Shown here piece after piece: positions 14,572 to 22,532 of a stretch of 41,014 nt of DNA (positions are counted from its first letter, which is position 1; each line of letters starts with the position of its first letter). The position numbers and the translations under genes are program-made. A model generated the notes under the pieces. That model saw nothing but the letters and a program-made list of their open reading frames with translations, made no database searches and was not told where the DNA came from. This DNA is from CAIQJJ01 sp964606085 (lineage in GTDB: Bacteria; Chloroflexota; Anaerolineae; Anaerolineales; UBA4823): NCBI GenBank assembly GCA_964606085.1, contig CAZSFD010000047.1, forward strand, positions 1-41,014, written 5' to 3'.

Positions 14572-16485
14572 ATGTATCGCATCGAATCATTTCTCTCCGC
14601 CCGCCTGTTCCTGGCCCCGCAGGTGGTGGGCGACCAAATCTACTTTATCAGCAACTTGAGCGGACGCCTGAGCCTGTACGTCATGGAGGTCAACGGGAGC
14701 ATCCCCACGCCCCTGCTGCCGCCCGAAATTGCCATGCAAAACCCGCACCTGATCGGCGGCAGGTCGTTTTACGTTTTCCCGCAGTTGGGGCGCATCTTGG
14801 TGATGCTCGACCGCGATGGCGACGAAAACTATCAACCCATGTGGATTCCCCTCGGCGGCGGCTACCCCGAACCGGCCTTCGACCGCGCCCTGGCGAAATA
14901 CCGCGTCCACCTCAACGCCTGCTACCCAACAGAAAACCTGGTTTACCTGAGCGCTGAGTCACGCAGCGAAGCCAGCATCATCACCTACCGGGGCGATGTG
15001 GTCGCCAACAAGCTCACCCGCATGGGCGCCAGCCCGTGGGGCTTCCACCCTGGCGCAATCAACAAAGCCCACGACAAAGCCCTGCTGGTCAGTTCCTACA
15101 CGGCTGGCGACGCAGTGCTGTACCTGTGGCAGCCGGGGCAGCGCAAACCGCGCCTGTTTTACGGCACGCCGCTCGAAGCGCGCAAGGAAGGCCAGCAAAC
15201 GCCGCTGCTGGGCCTCTTCGGGGCCGAATTCACCCCCGAAGACCGCGGCCTGCTGGTGGGCGTCAGCATCTTCCGCGACACGGGCAGCCTGGGCTATATC
15301 CGCATGGCCGAACCGCACGCCATCTGGCCGGTGATCACCATCGGTGAAGCGCACAGCGGCGTGGGCGAAATGACCAGCCTGGAATACCTGCGCAAAGACC
15401 GCTACCTGGTGGGCTACAATATTGACGGCTGTTCGTGGCTATATGAAGGCGTGTTCGATGAAGTGGCGCTGACGATGACGCTGGATCGCGTTGTGGTTGG
15501 GCAGGGTGAACTCGCCACTGGCGTGGTGGAAGCCTGCCATTATGACGACGAAGGCAAGCGCTACGCCATCTCGTTTTCCACCGCCACCTCGCCCACGCAA
15601 ATTTACCTGGTGGGCAAAGGCAAGAAAAGCCCCAAGATCAGCCAGCACACCCAGGAGCGCATCCTCGGCATCCGCCCGGAATTGCTCTCGAACGGCGAAG
15701 ATGCCTCGTTCACCTCGCACGATGGCCTGCGCATCTCGGCCCGGCTCTACCTGCCCGCCGCCGAACTGGCCTTCGCCGGGCCGCGCCCGCTGGTCTACTA
15801 CATTCACGGCGGGCCGCAAAGCCAGGAACGCCCCGATTTCGCCTGGTTTTCGATGCCATTAATCCAATACATCACGCTCAATGGCTTTGCCGTCTTCGTC
15901 CCCAATGTGCGCGGCAGCAGCGGCTACGGGTTAGATTACATGAAACGCGTTGACCGCGACTGGGGCGGGCAAGACCGCCTCGACCACGTTCACGCCATGA
16001 CCCAGGTGCTTCCACAAGATGCCCGCCTGGATGTCACCCGCGCCGCCGTGGTGGGCCGCTCGTATGGCGGCTACATGACGCTGACCCTGGCCGGGCGTCA
16101 CCCCGAATTGTGGCAGGCCGCCGTAGATATGTTCGGTCCCTACGACCTGCTGACCTTCTCCGAGCGCATCCCCGCCACCTGGAAGCCCTACTTCGCCATC
16201 GCCCTCGGCGACCCCGCTACCGAAGAAGGCCGCGCCTTCCTCACCGAACGCTCGCCGCGCATCTACCTCGACCAACTGGCCTGCCCCATGCTCGTCATCC
16301 AGGGCAAAAACGACCCGCGCGTCGTCGAAGCCGAATCGCGCGACCTCGTCGAAGCCTTGCGCGCCCAGGGCAAAAAGATAGATTACCTGATGTTCGCCAA
16401 CGAAGGCCACGACGTACTCAAGTTCGAGAACCGCGTAACCTGCTACAACGCCATCACCGAGTTTTTCAAGAAGCATTTGCGATAA
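14572..16485 (+). CDS. S9-family prolyl oligopeptidase / acyl-peptide hydrolase-like
   Basis: The 637-residue cytoplasmic serine peptidase has an N-terminal beta-propeller (about 1-370, repeated strand motifs such as GDQIYFISNLSGRLSLYVM) that gates a C-terminal alpha/beta hydrolase domain (about 385-637). The catalytic triad is visible: S497 in GRSYGGYM, D581 in GKNDPRV and H613 in NEGHDV. The oxyanion region YYIHGGPQSQERPDF is also present. No signal peptide is seen. The ATG at 14572 is preferred because AAAGGAG lies 8 nt before it. It probably clips short peptides; dipeptidyl- versus acylaminoacyl-peptidase specificity cannot be told. It stands alone after the GAF scar, and its end is followed by a strong hairpin. 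Confidence 0.9.
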   Translation: MYRIESFLSARLFLAPQVVGDQIYFISNLSGRLSLYVMEVNGSIPTPLLPPEIAMQNPHLIGGRSFYVFPQLGRILVMLDRDGDENYQPMWIPLGGGYPEPAFDRALAKYRVHLNACYPTENLVYLSAESRSEASIITYRGDVVANKLTRMGASPWGFHPGAINKAHDKALLVSSYTAGDAVLYLWQPGQRKPRLFYGTPLEARKEGQQTPLLGLFGAEFTPEDRGLLVGVSIFRDTGSLGYIRMAEPHAIWPVITIGEAHSGVGEMTSLEYLRKDRYLVGYNIDGCSWLYEGVFDEVALTMTLDRVVVGQGELATGVVEACHYDDEGKRYAISFSTATSPTQIYLVGKGKKSPKISQHTQERILGIRPELLSNGEDASFTSHDGLRISARLYLPAAELAFAGPRPLVYYIHGGPQSQERPDFAWFSMPLIQYITLNGFAVFVPNVRGSSGYGLDYMKRVDRDWGGQDRLDHVHAMTQVLPQDARLDVTRAAVVGRSYGGYMTLTLAGRHPELWQAAVDMFGPYDLLTFSERIPATWKPYFAIALGDPATEEGRAFLTERSPRIYLDQLACPMLVIQGKNDPRVVEAESRDLVEALRAQGKKIDYLMFANEGHDVLKFENRVTCYNAITEFFKKHLR

Positions 16486-16507
16486 ACGTTATTCGAAAAA
16501 TCGTTAT

Positions 16508-16547
16508 TCGTTATTCGTTATTCGATTGATCGAATAACGAATAACGA
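16508..16547. terminator. Perfect 19-bp inverted repeat after the S9 gene
   Basis: Arms 16508-16526 and 16529-16547 pair perfectly around a 2-nt centre. They are built from repeated TTATTCG / CGAATAA units. It is AT-rich and lacks a clean T-tract, so it could end transcription or be a folded repeat element. Confidence 0.5.
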
Positions 16548-16609
16548 TTTCCGAACAACGAATAACGATTTCCGAACAACGAATAACGATTTCCGAACAA
16601 CGAATAACG
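16538..16609. repeat. 21-bp tandem repeat, 3.4 copies
   Basis: Units start at 16538, 16559 and 16580 (CGAATAACGATTTCCGAACAA) with a partial copy at 16601-16609. The first unit overlaps the inverted repeat to its left. No coding role is seen. Confidence 0.9.
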
Positions 16610-16621
16610 CCCCCCTCCCCT

Positions 16622-17479
16622 ATGCCCCCCACATCCCTAGCCCAACCCGGCGACCTCGCCCAACTCATCTCGGCCACCAACAAGCGCTTTCTCTTCCGGC
16701 TGACCCCCGGCGAGGCGCTGCATACCCATCGCGGTATCTTCAATCACAACGACCTGATCGGCCAGCCGTGGGGGTCGAAGGTACTCAGCCATCTCGGCAG
16801 CCCCTTCACCCTGCTGCAACCCTCGCTGCTCGACGTGCTGCAAGAGACCAAACGCAACACGCAGATCATGTACGCCAAAGACATCGGCTTTGCGCTGATG
16901 ATGATGGACATCCACCCCGGCAAGCACGTCATCGAAGCCGGCACCGGCTCTGGCGCGCTGACCACCGCCCTGGCGACGATGGTCGGCCCGCAGGGACACA
17001 TCACCACCTACGAACAGCGCCCCGAAATGCAAAACCTGGCGCGCAAAAACCTGGCCCGCCTGGGCCTCACCGAGCGCATCACCTTCAAACTGCAAGACAT
17101 CAACGAAGGCTTCGAAGAAACCGACGCCGACGCGCTCTTCCTCGATGTCCCCAATCCCTACGATTTCATCCATCACGTGCGCAAGGCGCTCAAGCCGGGC
17201 GGCTTCTTCGGCAGCCTGCTGCCCACCGCCAACCAGGTCTCACTGCTGCTGATGGCCTTGCAGCGCGAAAAATTCTCCTTCATCGAAGTGTGCGAGATCA
17301 TGCTGCGCTTCTACAAGCCCGCTCCCAACCGCCTGCGCCCTACCGACCGCATGGTGGCCCACACCGGCTACCTGATCTTCGCCCGCCCGGTGGCCGAAAA
17401 TGTGCTGGATGAGGAAGAACCACCCGCCGAAGCGGCGCCCGATGCCAATACAGACGAGGAAGATAATTCCTTCAATTAG
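16622..17479 (+). CDS. trmI: tRNA (adenine-58-N1)-methyltransferase TrmI
   Basis: This SAM-dependent enzyme methylates A58 in the T-loop of tRNAs, which stabilises tRNA structure. The 285-residue protein has the small N-terminal beta domain with LTPGEALHTHRGIFNHNDLIG, a SAM-binding motif I VIEAGTGSGALT (103-114), the family motif LDVPNPYDF from residue 174, and the C-terminal RPTDRMVAHTGYLIFAR signature. The last 25 residues are an acidic tail. It is the normal length for bacterial TrmI. No Shine-Dalgarno precedes the ATG; the upstream bases are a C-rich run, so the mRNA may be leaderless or the start weak. The Nudix gene follows after 11 nt. Confidence 0.93.
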   Translation: MPPTSLAQPGDLAQLISATNKRFLFRLTPGEALHTHRGIFNHNDLIGQPWGSKVLSHLGSPFTLLQPSLLDVLQETKRNTQIMYAKDIGFALMMMDIHPGKHVIEAGTGSGALTTALATMVGPQGHITTYEQRPEMQNLARKNLARLGLTERITFKLQDINEGFEETDADALFLDVPNPYDFIHHVRKALKPGGFFGSLLPTANQVSLLLMALQREKFSFIEVCEIMLRFYKPAPNRLRPTDRMVAHTGYLIFARPVAENVLDEEEPPAEAAPDANTDEEDNSFN

Positions 17480-17490
17480 CGCCCCCTTTC

Positions 17491-18105
17491 ATGCTCACCC
17501 CCGCTGAAATCTCCCGCCGCCTGGATGCCGCCCTGCCGCCGCCCGGCCAGGAAGATTGCACAGCCGCCTGGATTCACACCACCCCACGCCCGGCGGCTGT
17601 TTTGATCCCCTTCCTGCAAATAGACGCCGCCTGGCACATCCTCTACACCCGCCGCACCGACCAGGTGGAACATCACAAAGGCCAGGTGGCCTTCCCTGGC
17701 GGGCGCTCTGACCCTACCGACCCCTCGCCGCAGTTCACCGCCCTGCGCGAAGCCGAAGAGGAAATCGGCCTGCGCCCCGCCGATGTGACCGTGCTGGGAC
17801 GCCTGGCGCAACTGCCCACGTCCAGCGGTTATTGCGTCACGCCGGTCGTCGGCGTCATCCCCTGGCCCTACACCCTGCAACTGGCCGAGCGCGAGGTGGT
17901 GCGCGCCTTCACCATCCCCCTCGATTGGTTGGCTGACCCCGCCCACCGCCAAACGCGCACCCGCCTGATCCCCGGCTCTGCTGTGTTATACCCGGTCATT
18001 TACTTTCAGCAATACGATGGTGAATTGTTGTGGGGGGTGAGCGCGGAGATTACGGTGAACCTGCTAAAAGTATTAGACACATCCAACCAGGCAAAAATTG
18101 ACTGA
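17491..18105 (+). CDS. Nudix hydrolase, CoA pyrophosphatase (NudL/YeaB) type
   Basis: The 204-residue protein is a Nudix pyrophosphohydrolase of the group that splits coenzyme A into phosphopantetheine and 3',5'-ADP. It shows the UPF0035 motif before the Nudix box (LYTRRTDQVEHHKGQVAFPG) and an extended Nudix box GGRSDPTDPSP, then ALREAEEEIGL, with the catalytic REAEEE helix intact. The following LPTSSGYCVTPVVGVI stretch is also typical of this group. Substrate is inferred from these motifs. It is 11 nt downstream of trmI, likely co-transcribed, again without a clear ribosome site. Confidence 0.88.
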   Translation: MLTPAEISRRLDAALPPPGQEDCTAAWIHTTPRPAAVLIPFLQIDAAWHILYTRRTDQVEHHKGQVAFPGGRSDPTDPSPQFTALREAEEEIGLRPADVTVLGRLAQLPTSSGYCVTPVVGVIPWPYTLQLAEREVVRAFTIPLDWLADPAHRQTRTRLIPGSAVLYPVIYFQQYDGELLWGVSAEITVNLLKVLDTSNQAKID

Positions 18106-18126
18106 TTTTCTATATACCGTTACACT
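18098..18126 (+). promoter_or_regulatory. Sigma-70-like promoter of the AbrB antitoxin
   Basis: TTGACT (18098-18103), a 17-nt spacer and TACACT (18121-18126) overlap the end of the Nudix gene. Start of transcription is expected near 18133, about 50 nt before the GTG. Confidence 0.55.
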
Positions 18127-18182
18127 TTATTTTCATGTTGTATAAAAATAAAAAGTATCACTTTTTCAAAGGAGTATTACCT

Positions 18183-18410
18183 GTGGAAGCAATCGTTACA
18201 TCCAAAGGCCAGATCGTTATCCCCGCATCATTGCGCAAAAAATACAGTATACGACCCGGTACGCGTATTGATAGTAGCGATGATGGCGAGCATATTTTGC
18301 TGCGTTCGCTGACGCCTGAATATGTGGATTCGTTAATGGGTTTCCTGAAAGGTGGTGGCGCATTCAAAGCCCTGGTGGAAGATCGAGAGTTTGAAAAGGA
18401 TCGCGAATGA
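18183..18410 (+). CDS. AbrB/MazE-type antitoxin with GTG start
   Basis: The 75-residue protein begins VEAIVTSKGQIVIPASLRKK, the swapped-hairpin AbrB (SpoVT) DNA-binding fold used by VapB antitoxins. A C-terminal segment with EYVDSLMGFLKGGGAFKALV is the toxin-binding part. The GTG at 18183 is chosen because AAAGGAG lies 8 nt upstream and the family begins exactly there; an ATG at 18135 gives a longer frame without homology. Its stop overlaps the ATG of the decayed vapC that follows, so it is an antitoxin left without a working toxin. Confidence 0.85.
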   Translation: MEAIVTSKGQIVIPASLRKKYSIRPGTRIDSSDDGEHILLRSLTPEYVDSLMGFLKGGGAFKALVEDREFEKDRE

Positions 18411-18582
18411 CAAAAACACCCCTCGTTCTGGATAGCTGGCTGCTCGCCTGAAAGTGCCGGGGCGCATTGCTTATGCCGATTGCTTTGCCGCCGCCTTAGC
18501 TTTACAACAAAATGCGACGCTGGTCACAGGCGACCCAGAATTTAAGCATCTCGAAAACCAAATCACCATTCATTGGGTTTGA
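18407..18582 (+). pseudogene. VapC PIN-toxin remnant with internal deletion
   Basis: The first 14 codons (MTKTPLVLDSWLLA) are a PIN-domain start with its first Asp, then a TGA stops the frame. In a shifted frame immediately after, LKVPGRIAYADCFAAALALQ, continuing QNATLVTGDPEFKHLE, is the end of the same kind of PIN domain with its last acids, finishing at TGA 18580. The middle half, including the second conserved acid, is missing. The toxin is dead. The sulfurtransferase start lies 3 nt after this fragment. Confidence 0.82.
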
Positions 18583-18584
18583 CC

Positions 18585-19430
18585 ATGAACCACACCCTCC
18601 TCATCGCCCCTTCCCAACTTGCCCCCCACCTCCAAGACCCGCACTGGATCGTGGTAGATTGCCGCTTCGCCCTCGGCGACGCCGCCAAAGGCCGCGCCAG
18701 CTACGAAGCCGCCCACATTCCGGGAGCCGTTTACGCCCACCTGAACGACGATTTGGCCGCGCCGGTCATCCCCGGCGTCACCGGGCGTCACCCGCTGCCC
18801 ACGCCCGAAGCCGCCGCCGCCACCTTTGGCCGCCTGGGCATCGCCCCGGCGATGCAGGTGGTGGCCTACGACGATATGGGCGGGGCGCTGGCCGCCGCCC
18901 GCCTGTGGTGGATGCTGCGCTGGCTGGGCCACGAGGCCGTGGCTGTGCTGGATGGCGGCTGGCAGGCCTGGCAGCAAGCCAGCCTGCCGGGGCGCAACGG
19001 CGCAGAAACCAGACCACCCCAAACCTTCACCGCCAACCCGCGCCCCGAATTGCTGGCAACTGCCGACCAGGTGGACGCCATGCGCCAGGATGCCGCCTGC
19101 CGCCTGCTGGACGCCCGTTCTGCCGAGCGCTTCCGCGGCGAAAACGAGACGATTGACCCCGTGGCCGGCCACATTGCCGGGGCCATCTCCGCCCCCTTCG
19201 CCCACAACCTGACCACAACGGGCGTCTTCGCCACGCCCGCTGAACTCAAAGCCCACTACCAAAATCTAGTGGGGGAAACCGCGGCTGAAAATGTGGCCGT
19301 CTACTGCGGCTCTGGCGTCACCGCCGCCCACAATGTGCTGGCGATGAAAGCGGCTGGCCTGGGCGATGCAAAACTGTACGCCGGTTCGTGGAGCGAGTGG
19401 ATCACCAGGCCGCATTCGGCCATCGGCTGA
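18585..19430 (+). CDS. Sulfurtransferase, two rhodanese domains
   Basis: The 281-residue protein has the tandem-rhodanese layout of thiosulfate/3-mercaptopyruvate sulfurtransferases. The N-terminal inactive domain shows VVDCRFALGD, ASYEAAHIPGAVYAHL and LDGGWQAW; the C-terminal domain has LLDARSAERFRGE, DPVAGHIAGAISAPF and the active loop CGSGVTA with the nucleophile C241. The CGSGVTA loop is the thiosulfate/mercaptopyruvate sulfurtransferase form. It transfers sulfane sulfur to cyanide or thiols in the cytoplasm. The ATG at 18585 follows the VapC remnant by 3 nt and has no clear ribosome site, so it may have been brought under the TA promoter by the deletion. Confidence 0.92.
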   Translation: MNHTLLIAPSQLAPHLQDPHWIVVDCRFALGDAAKGRASYEAAHIPGAVYAHLNDDLAAPVIPGVTGRHPLPTPEAAAATFGRLGIAPAMQVVAYDDMGGALAAARLWWMLRWLGHEAVAVLDGGWQAWQQASLPGRNGAETRPPQTFTANPRPELLATADQVDAMRQDAACRLLDARSAERFRGENETIDPVAGHIAGAISAPFAHNLTTTGVFATPAELKAHYQNLVGETAAENVAVYCGSGVTAAHNVLAMKAAGLGDAKLYAGSWSEWITRPHSAIG

Positions 19431-19460
19431 ACGTTAAATCGTCGTGACGACAGCGTGGGG

Positions 19461-19546
19461 GATAAAAATGGGCTGGCCGCCGTGGCGCAAACCTTTGGTT
19501 TGCGAGCTATCGCAAGTCAGAGACTTGCACCGCAGGCTATTTTCAA
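19461..19546. repeat. Dispersed palindromic repeat, copy 1
   Basis: It nearly matches 20810-20893. It contains two palindromes, GCAAACC-TTT-GGTTTGC and GCAAGTC-AGA-GACTTGC, and ends CTATTTTCAA. The final bases supply the stop codon of the NtrC-like gene at 19543. Confidence 0.88.
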
Positions 19547-20706
19547 CTCAATTCGGCGGGCAGGTGGGCCAGGTCTATGGCGGCGTCATCGCAGAAGAGC
19601 ATGGCGCGCTCGATCACGTTGCGCAGTTCGCGGATGTTGCCGGGCCACGAGTGCGCCAGAAGGGCCTGCATCGCCCGCGGGGTAATATCCTGGATGTTGA
19701 GGCCCATGCGGGGGTTGTTACGGGCGATGAACAGTCCCACCAGTTCGGGGATGTCGTCCTTGCGTTCTCGCAGCGGGGGTAAATGCAAATCCACCACTTT
19801 CAAGCGATAGTATAAATCTTCGCGAAACTGGCCGTTGGCCACCATTTCGGGCAGCTTGCGGTTGGAGGCGGCCAATATCTGCACATCTACACGAATAAGA
19901 TTGGTGCCGCCCACGCGCCGGAAGGCGCGTTCTTCCAGCGCCCGCAGCAGTTTGGCCTGGATGTCTAGCGGCATCGAGGCGATCTCATCGAGAAACAGGA
20001 TGCCGCCATCGGCCACTTCCATCAGGCCGTTCTTGCGCTTCTCTGCGCCGGTAAACGCCCCGGCCTCGTAACCGAACAATTCCGATTCGAGTACGGTGCT
20101 TTGAATGGCGGCGCAGTTGATGGCAATGAAGGGCTTCCCCGCCCGCGGCCCCATCTGATGAATGGCGCTGGCCAGCACCTCTTTGCCCGTGCCCGTCTCG
20201 CCGGTGATCAGCACCGAGACGGAGGCCTGGGCGGCGCGTTGAGCCTGGTGTAGCAGCGCCTTCATGGCCGGGCTTTTCCCGACGATGAAATTGGCCTGCT
20301 GCTTCTGTGTCTGGCGCAGGTGCGAAAGCTCACGGCGCATGGCTACCATCTCCTGGGCGCGCTGCACCGATCTTTCGAGCTGCGCCAGTTGGATTGGCTT
20401 TTGTAAAAAATCGTGTGCGCCGTTTTTCATCGCTTCGACGGCCATTTCGATGTCGCCATAGGCGGTGATCAAGATGATGGCCGGGCGGATGGGCAGATGG
20501 GCGGTTTCGGCGAGCAGGTCGGGGCCATAGCCATCGGGGAGCTGCACGTCGAGCAAGATGATGTCGGCCACGCCGCGTTGGATGGCCTGGCGGGCGGCGG
20601 CCAGCGTGGCGGCGCCATCCACCTCGTAGCCGCGCCCGGTCAAGAAGGTGGTGTAGTTCAGGCGGGCGTTTTCTTCGTCGTCAACGATCAAAATGGTAGC
20701 AGTCAT
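19543..20706 (-). CDS. NtrC-family sigma-54 activator lacking the DNA-binding domain
   Basis: The 387-residue response regulator has a receiver domain (1-120; phospho-acceptor D53, K103) and a complete sigma-54 AAA+ domain (about 140-375): Walker A GETGTGKE at 169-176, the sigma-54 contact loop GAFTGA at 216-221 and Walker B GGILFLDE at 234-241. It ends at LAHLPAELS, the last helix of the AAA+ module, with no C-terminal Fis-type HTH. The stop lies inside a dispersed repeat (copy 1), so the HTH may have been lost by insertion, or the gene may be a natural solution-type activator. The start has AGAGAA upstream. It is the third gene of an rpoN - kinase - regulator set; the kinase at 20914 is its expected partner. 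Confidence 0.9.
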   Translation of the reverse strand: MTATILIVDDEENARLNYTTFLTGRGYEVDGAATLAAARQAIQRGVADIILLDVQLPDGYGPDLLAETAHLPIRPAIILITAYGDIEMAVEAMKNGAHDFLQKPIQLAQLERSVQRAQEMVAMRRELSHLRQTQKQQANFIVGKSPAMKALLHQAQRAAQASVSVLITGETGTGKEVLASAIHQMGPRAGKPFIAINCAAIQSTVLESELFGYEAGAFTGAEKRKNGLMEVADGGILFLDEIASMPLDIQAKLLRALEERAFRRVGGTNLIRVDVQILAASNRKLPEMVANGQFREDLYYRLKVVDLHLPPLRERKDDIPELVGLFIARNNPRMGLNIQDITPRAMQALLAHSWPGNIRELRNVIERAMLFCDDAAIDLAHLPAELS

Positions 20707-20809
20707 CGCATTCTCTTTGGCTGGGTAAGGGCGGATGGCGTGCGCCCCAACCGAAGTCTATTTTCAAAGCAGCAGTCGCCATGCCGGGCATTTGCCCGCA
20801 ACTTTAATG

Positions 20810-20893
20810 GATGAAAATGGGCTGGACTCCGTTGCGCAAACCTTTGGTTTGCGAGCTATCGCAAGTCAGAGACTTGCGCCACGAGCTATTTTC
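20810..20893. repeat. Dispersed palindromic repeat, copy 2
   Basis: It shares the core with copy 1 in the same orientation, including both palindromes and the CTATTTTCAA end. It fills the 207-bp gap between the histidine kinase end and the regulator start. A shorter direct repeat of its last part (CTATTTTCAAAGC) lies at 20759-20771. Confidence 0.88.
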
Positions 20894-20913
20894 AAAGCGG
20901 CAGTGTCAGGCTG

Positions 20914-22530
20914 CTAAGCGGCGGCAGGCAGAGAAACCTGAAAAGCTGTGCCGCCGGGGATGCTCGTCACCCGGATCAGCCCGCGGTGGGCGGTGACAAT
21001 CTGGCGGGTGATCGCCAGCCCCAGGCCGGTGCCGCCGCTCTTGGTGGTGAAAAACGGCTCGAAGATGCGCTCACGCAAATCATCGGGGATGCCGGGACCG
21101 CTGTCAGCCACGCTGATTTCAACGCAGCGAGCGCCATGCTCGGTGTGGCTGTGACGCACCCGCAGCACCAGCTTGCCGCCGTTTTCGTGCATGGCCTGTT
21201 GGGCGTTGTGAATCAGGTTGCTGAAGACCTGTTCGAGGGCGCGCGGGTCGGCCTGGATGGGCGGCAGGGCGGTTTCGACGTGCAGTTCGTAGCTGATGCT
21301 GGCGCGCGCCAGGCGCGGATGCCAGCGTTCGAGCAGGCGGCGCAAAAACGGCTCGACTGCCAGGCTTTCAAATTGGTATTCCTGGGGACGGGCGAAAGCC
21401 AGCACCGCCTTCATCAACTCAGACAGACGGTCGCAATCTTGCAGCATGCGCTGGAGCGCCGGTTGTTCAGGCGCGTCGGCGGGCAGGTTCATCGCCATCA
21501 GTTGCAGGCCGGTGCTGATGTTGTTGATGGGGTTGCGCACCTCGTGGGCGAAGATGGCCGTCACTTCACCCAGCAGGGCGCGCTGTTCGAGCTGCTGAAT
21601 GCGAATGCGCGACTGCGCCTCGTGGCTCAAATCTTGCAACAAGATGGCCCAGCCCATTGGCTCGCCAGCCACGAACAGGGGTTGTAAGCGCAGCCCCGCC
21701 TGGAAGGTCTGGCCGCTGCGGTGATAGAGCCTGACTTCGTCAATATCCTGGGCATAGCACAATTGGCGCGTCGTTTCCAGGTTTTTCGCGAGCACATCGC
21801 AGCCGATCAGCACATGCTCAATCGGCTGGCCGCGCACTTCGCGGCTGGCATAGCCGAGTAATTGCTCGGCGTAGGCGTTCATCGCTTCAACCTGACCGCC
21901 GGGGGCAAGATAGATCACGCCATCACGCAGGGCGTCGAACAGGAGGGACTGCCGGGCGCACTGCTGGCGCTGCTGCGCCAACTGCTGCTCGATGGCCTGG
22001 CGCTGCTGCTGCGCCTGCAAGTTGGCCGCGAGATGGCGGGCCAGCAACTGCAAAGCTGGCAGCGCCACGGCGGGCGGCCTGGGTTGGCGTCCGGCCAGAG
22101 CCAGCCAGCCCACCCAGGCAGGGGGTTCACCCACCAACGCGCCCGCCACGAAGGTCAGGTGCTGACTGCGGGCCAGGCGATGCAGTTCGCTGGGCGGGCG
22201 TTCGTGGGGCATCCACAGGTGGGCGGCGGGCAAGCGGGTGAGGGCGGCGGGCGGCAATTCGGGCGGCAGCGGGCTGGCCTCGCCGCAGACGGCGGCCAAC
22301 TCGAACCGCGGGCGAGTCGGGCTGACCTGATAGTAGGCGATCAGGTCGGCCGCGCACAGCCAGGCTGTCACTTGCAGGGCTTGCTGAAGCGCCGGTTGCT
22401 GCGCCGCCAGCAGTTGGCTCAGCCGTTCGGCCAGGGCCTCGGCAGGCGCTTCGGTGGGCGCGGACACGCCCGGCAGGGTTTCGGCAGGCGGGTCTGTTTC
22501 TGCGGTATGGGGCAAAGGGAAATCGGACAT
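20914..22530 (-). CDS. Soluble PAS-domain sensor histidine kinase (NtrB-like)
   Basis: The 538-residue kinase has no membrane segment, so it senses a cytoplasmic signal or a partner. A weak GAF-like region spans about 40-165, a glutamine-rich coiled coil about 165-200, and a PAS domain about 197-305 (GVIYLAPGGQVEAMNAYAEQ and onward). The dimerisation/phosphoacceptor domain has H329 in IFAHEVRNPINNIS, and the ATPase domain shows the N box LIHNAQQAM, G1 DSGPGIPD, F box FEPFFTTKSGG and G2 GTGLGLAI. The order PAS-HisKA-HATPase is that of NtrB/AtoS kinases feeding sigma-54 activators. Its start is 2 nt after the rpoN stop. Confidence 0.92.
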   Translation of the reverse strand: MSDFPLPHTAETDPPAETLPGVSAPTEAPAEALAERLSQLLAAQQPALQQALQVTAWLCAADLIAYYQVSPTRPRFELAAVCGEASPLPPELPPAALTRLPAAHLWMPHERPPSELHRLARSQHLTFVAGALVGEPPAWVGWLALAGRQPRPPAVALPALQLLARHLAANLQAQQQRQAIEQQLAQQRQQCARQSLLFDALRDGVIYLAPGGQVEAMNAYAEQLLGYASREVRGQPIEHVLIGCDVLAKNLETTRQLCYAQDIDEVRLYHRSGQTFQAGLRLQPLFVAGEPMGWAILLQDLSHEAQSRIRIQQLEQRALLGEVTAIFAHEVRNPINNISTGLQLMAMNLPADAPEQPALQRMLQDCDRLSELMKAVLAFARPQEYQFESLAVEPFLRRLLERWHPRLARASISYELHVETALPPIQADPRALEQVFSNLIHNAQQAMHENGGKLVLRVRHSHTEHGARCVEISVADSGPGIPDDLRERIFEPFFTTKSGGTGLGLAITRQIVTAHRGLIRVTSIPGGTAFQVSLPAAA

Positions 22531-22532
22531 AC

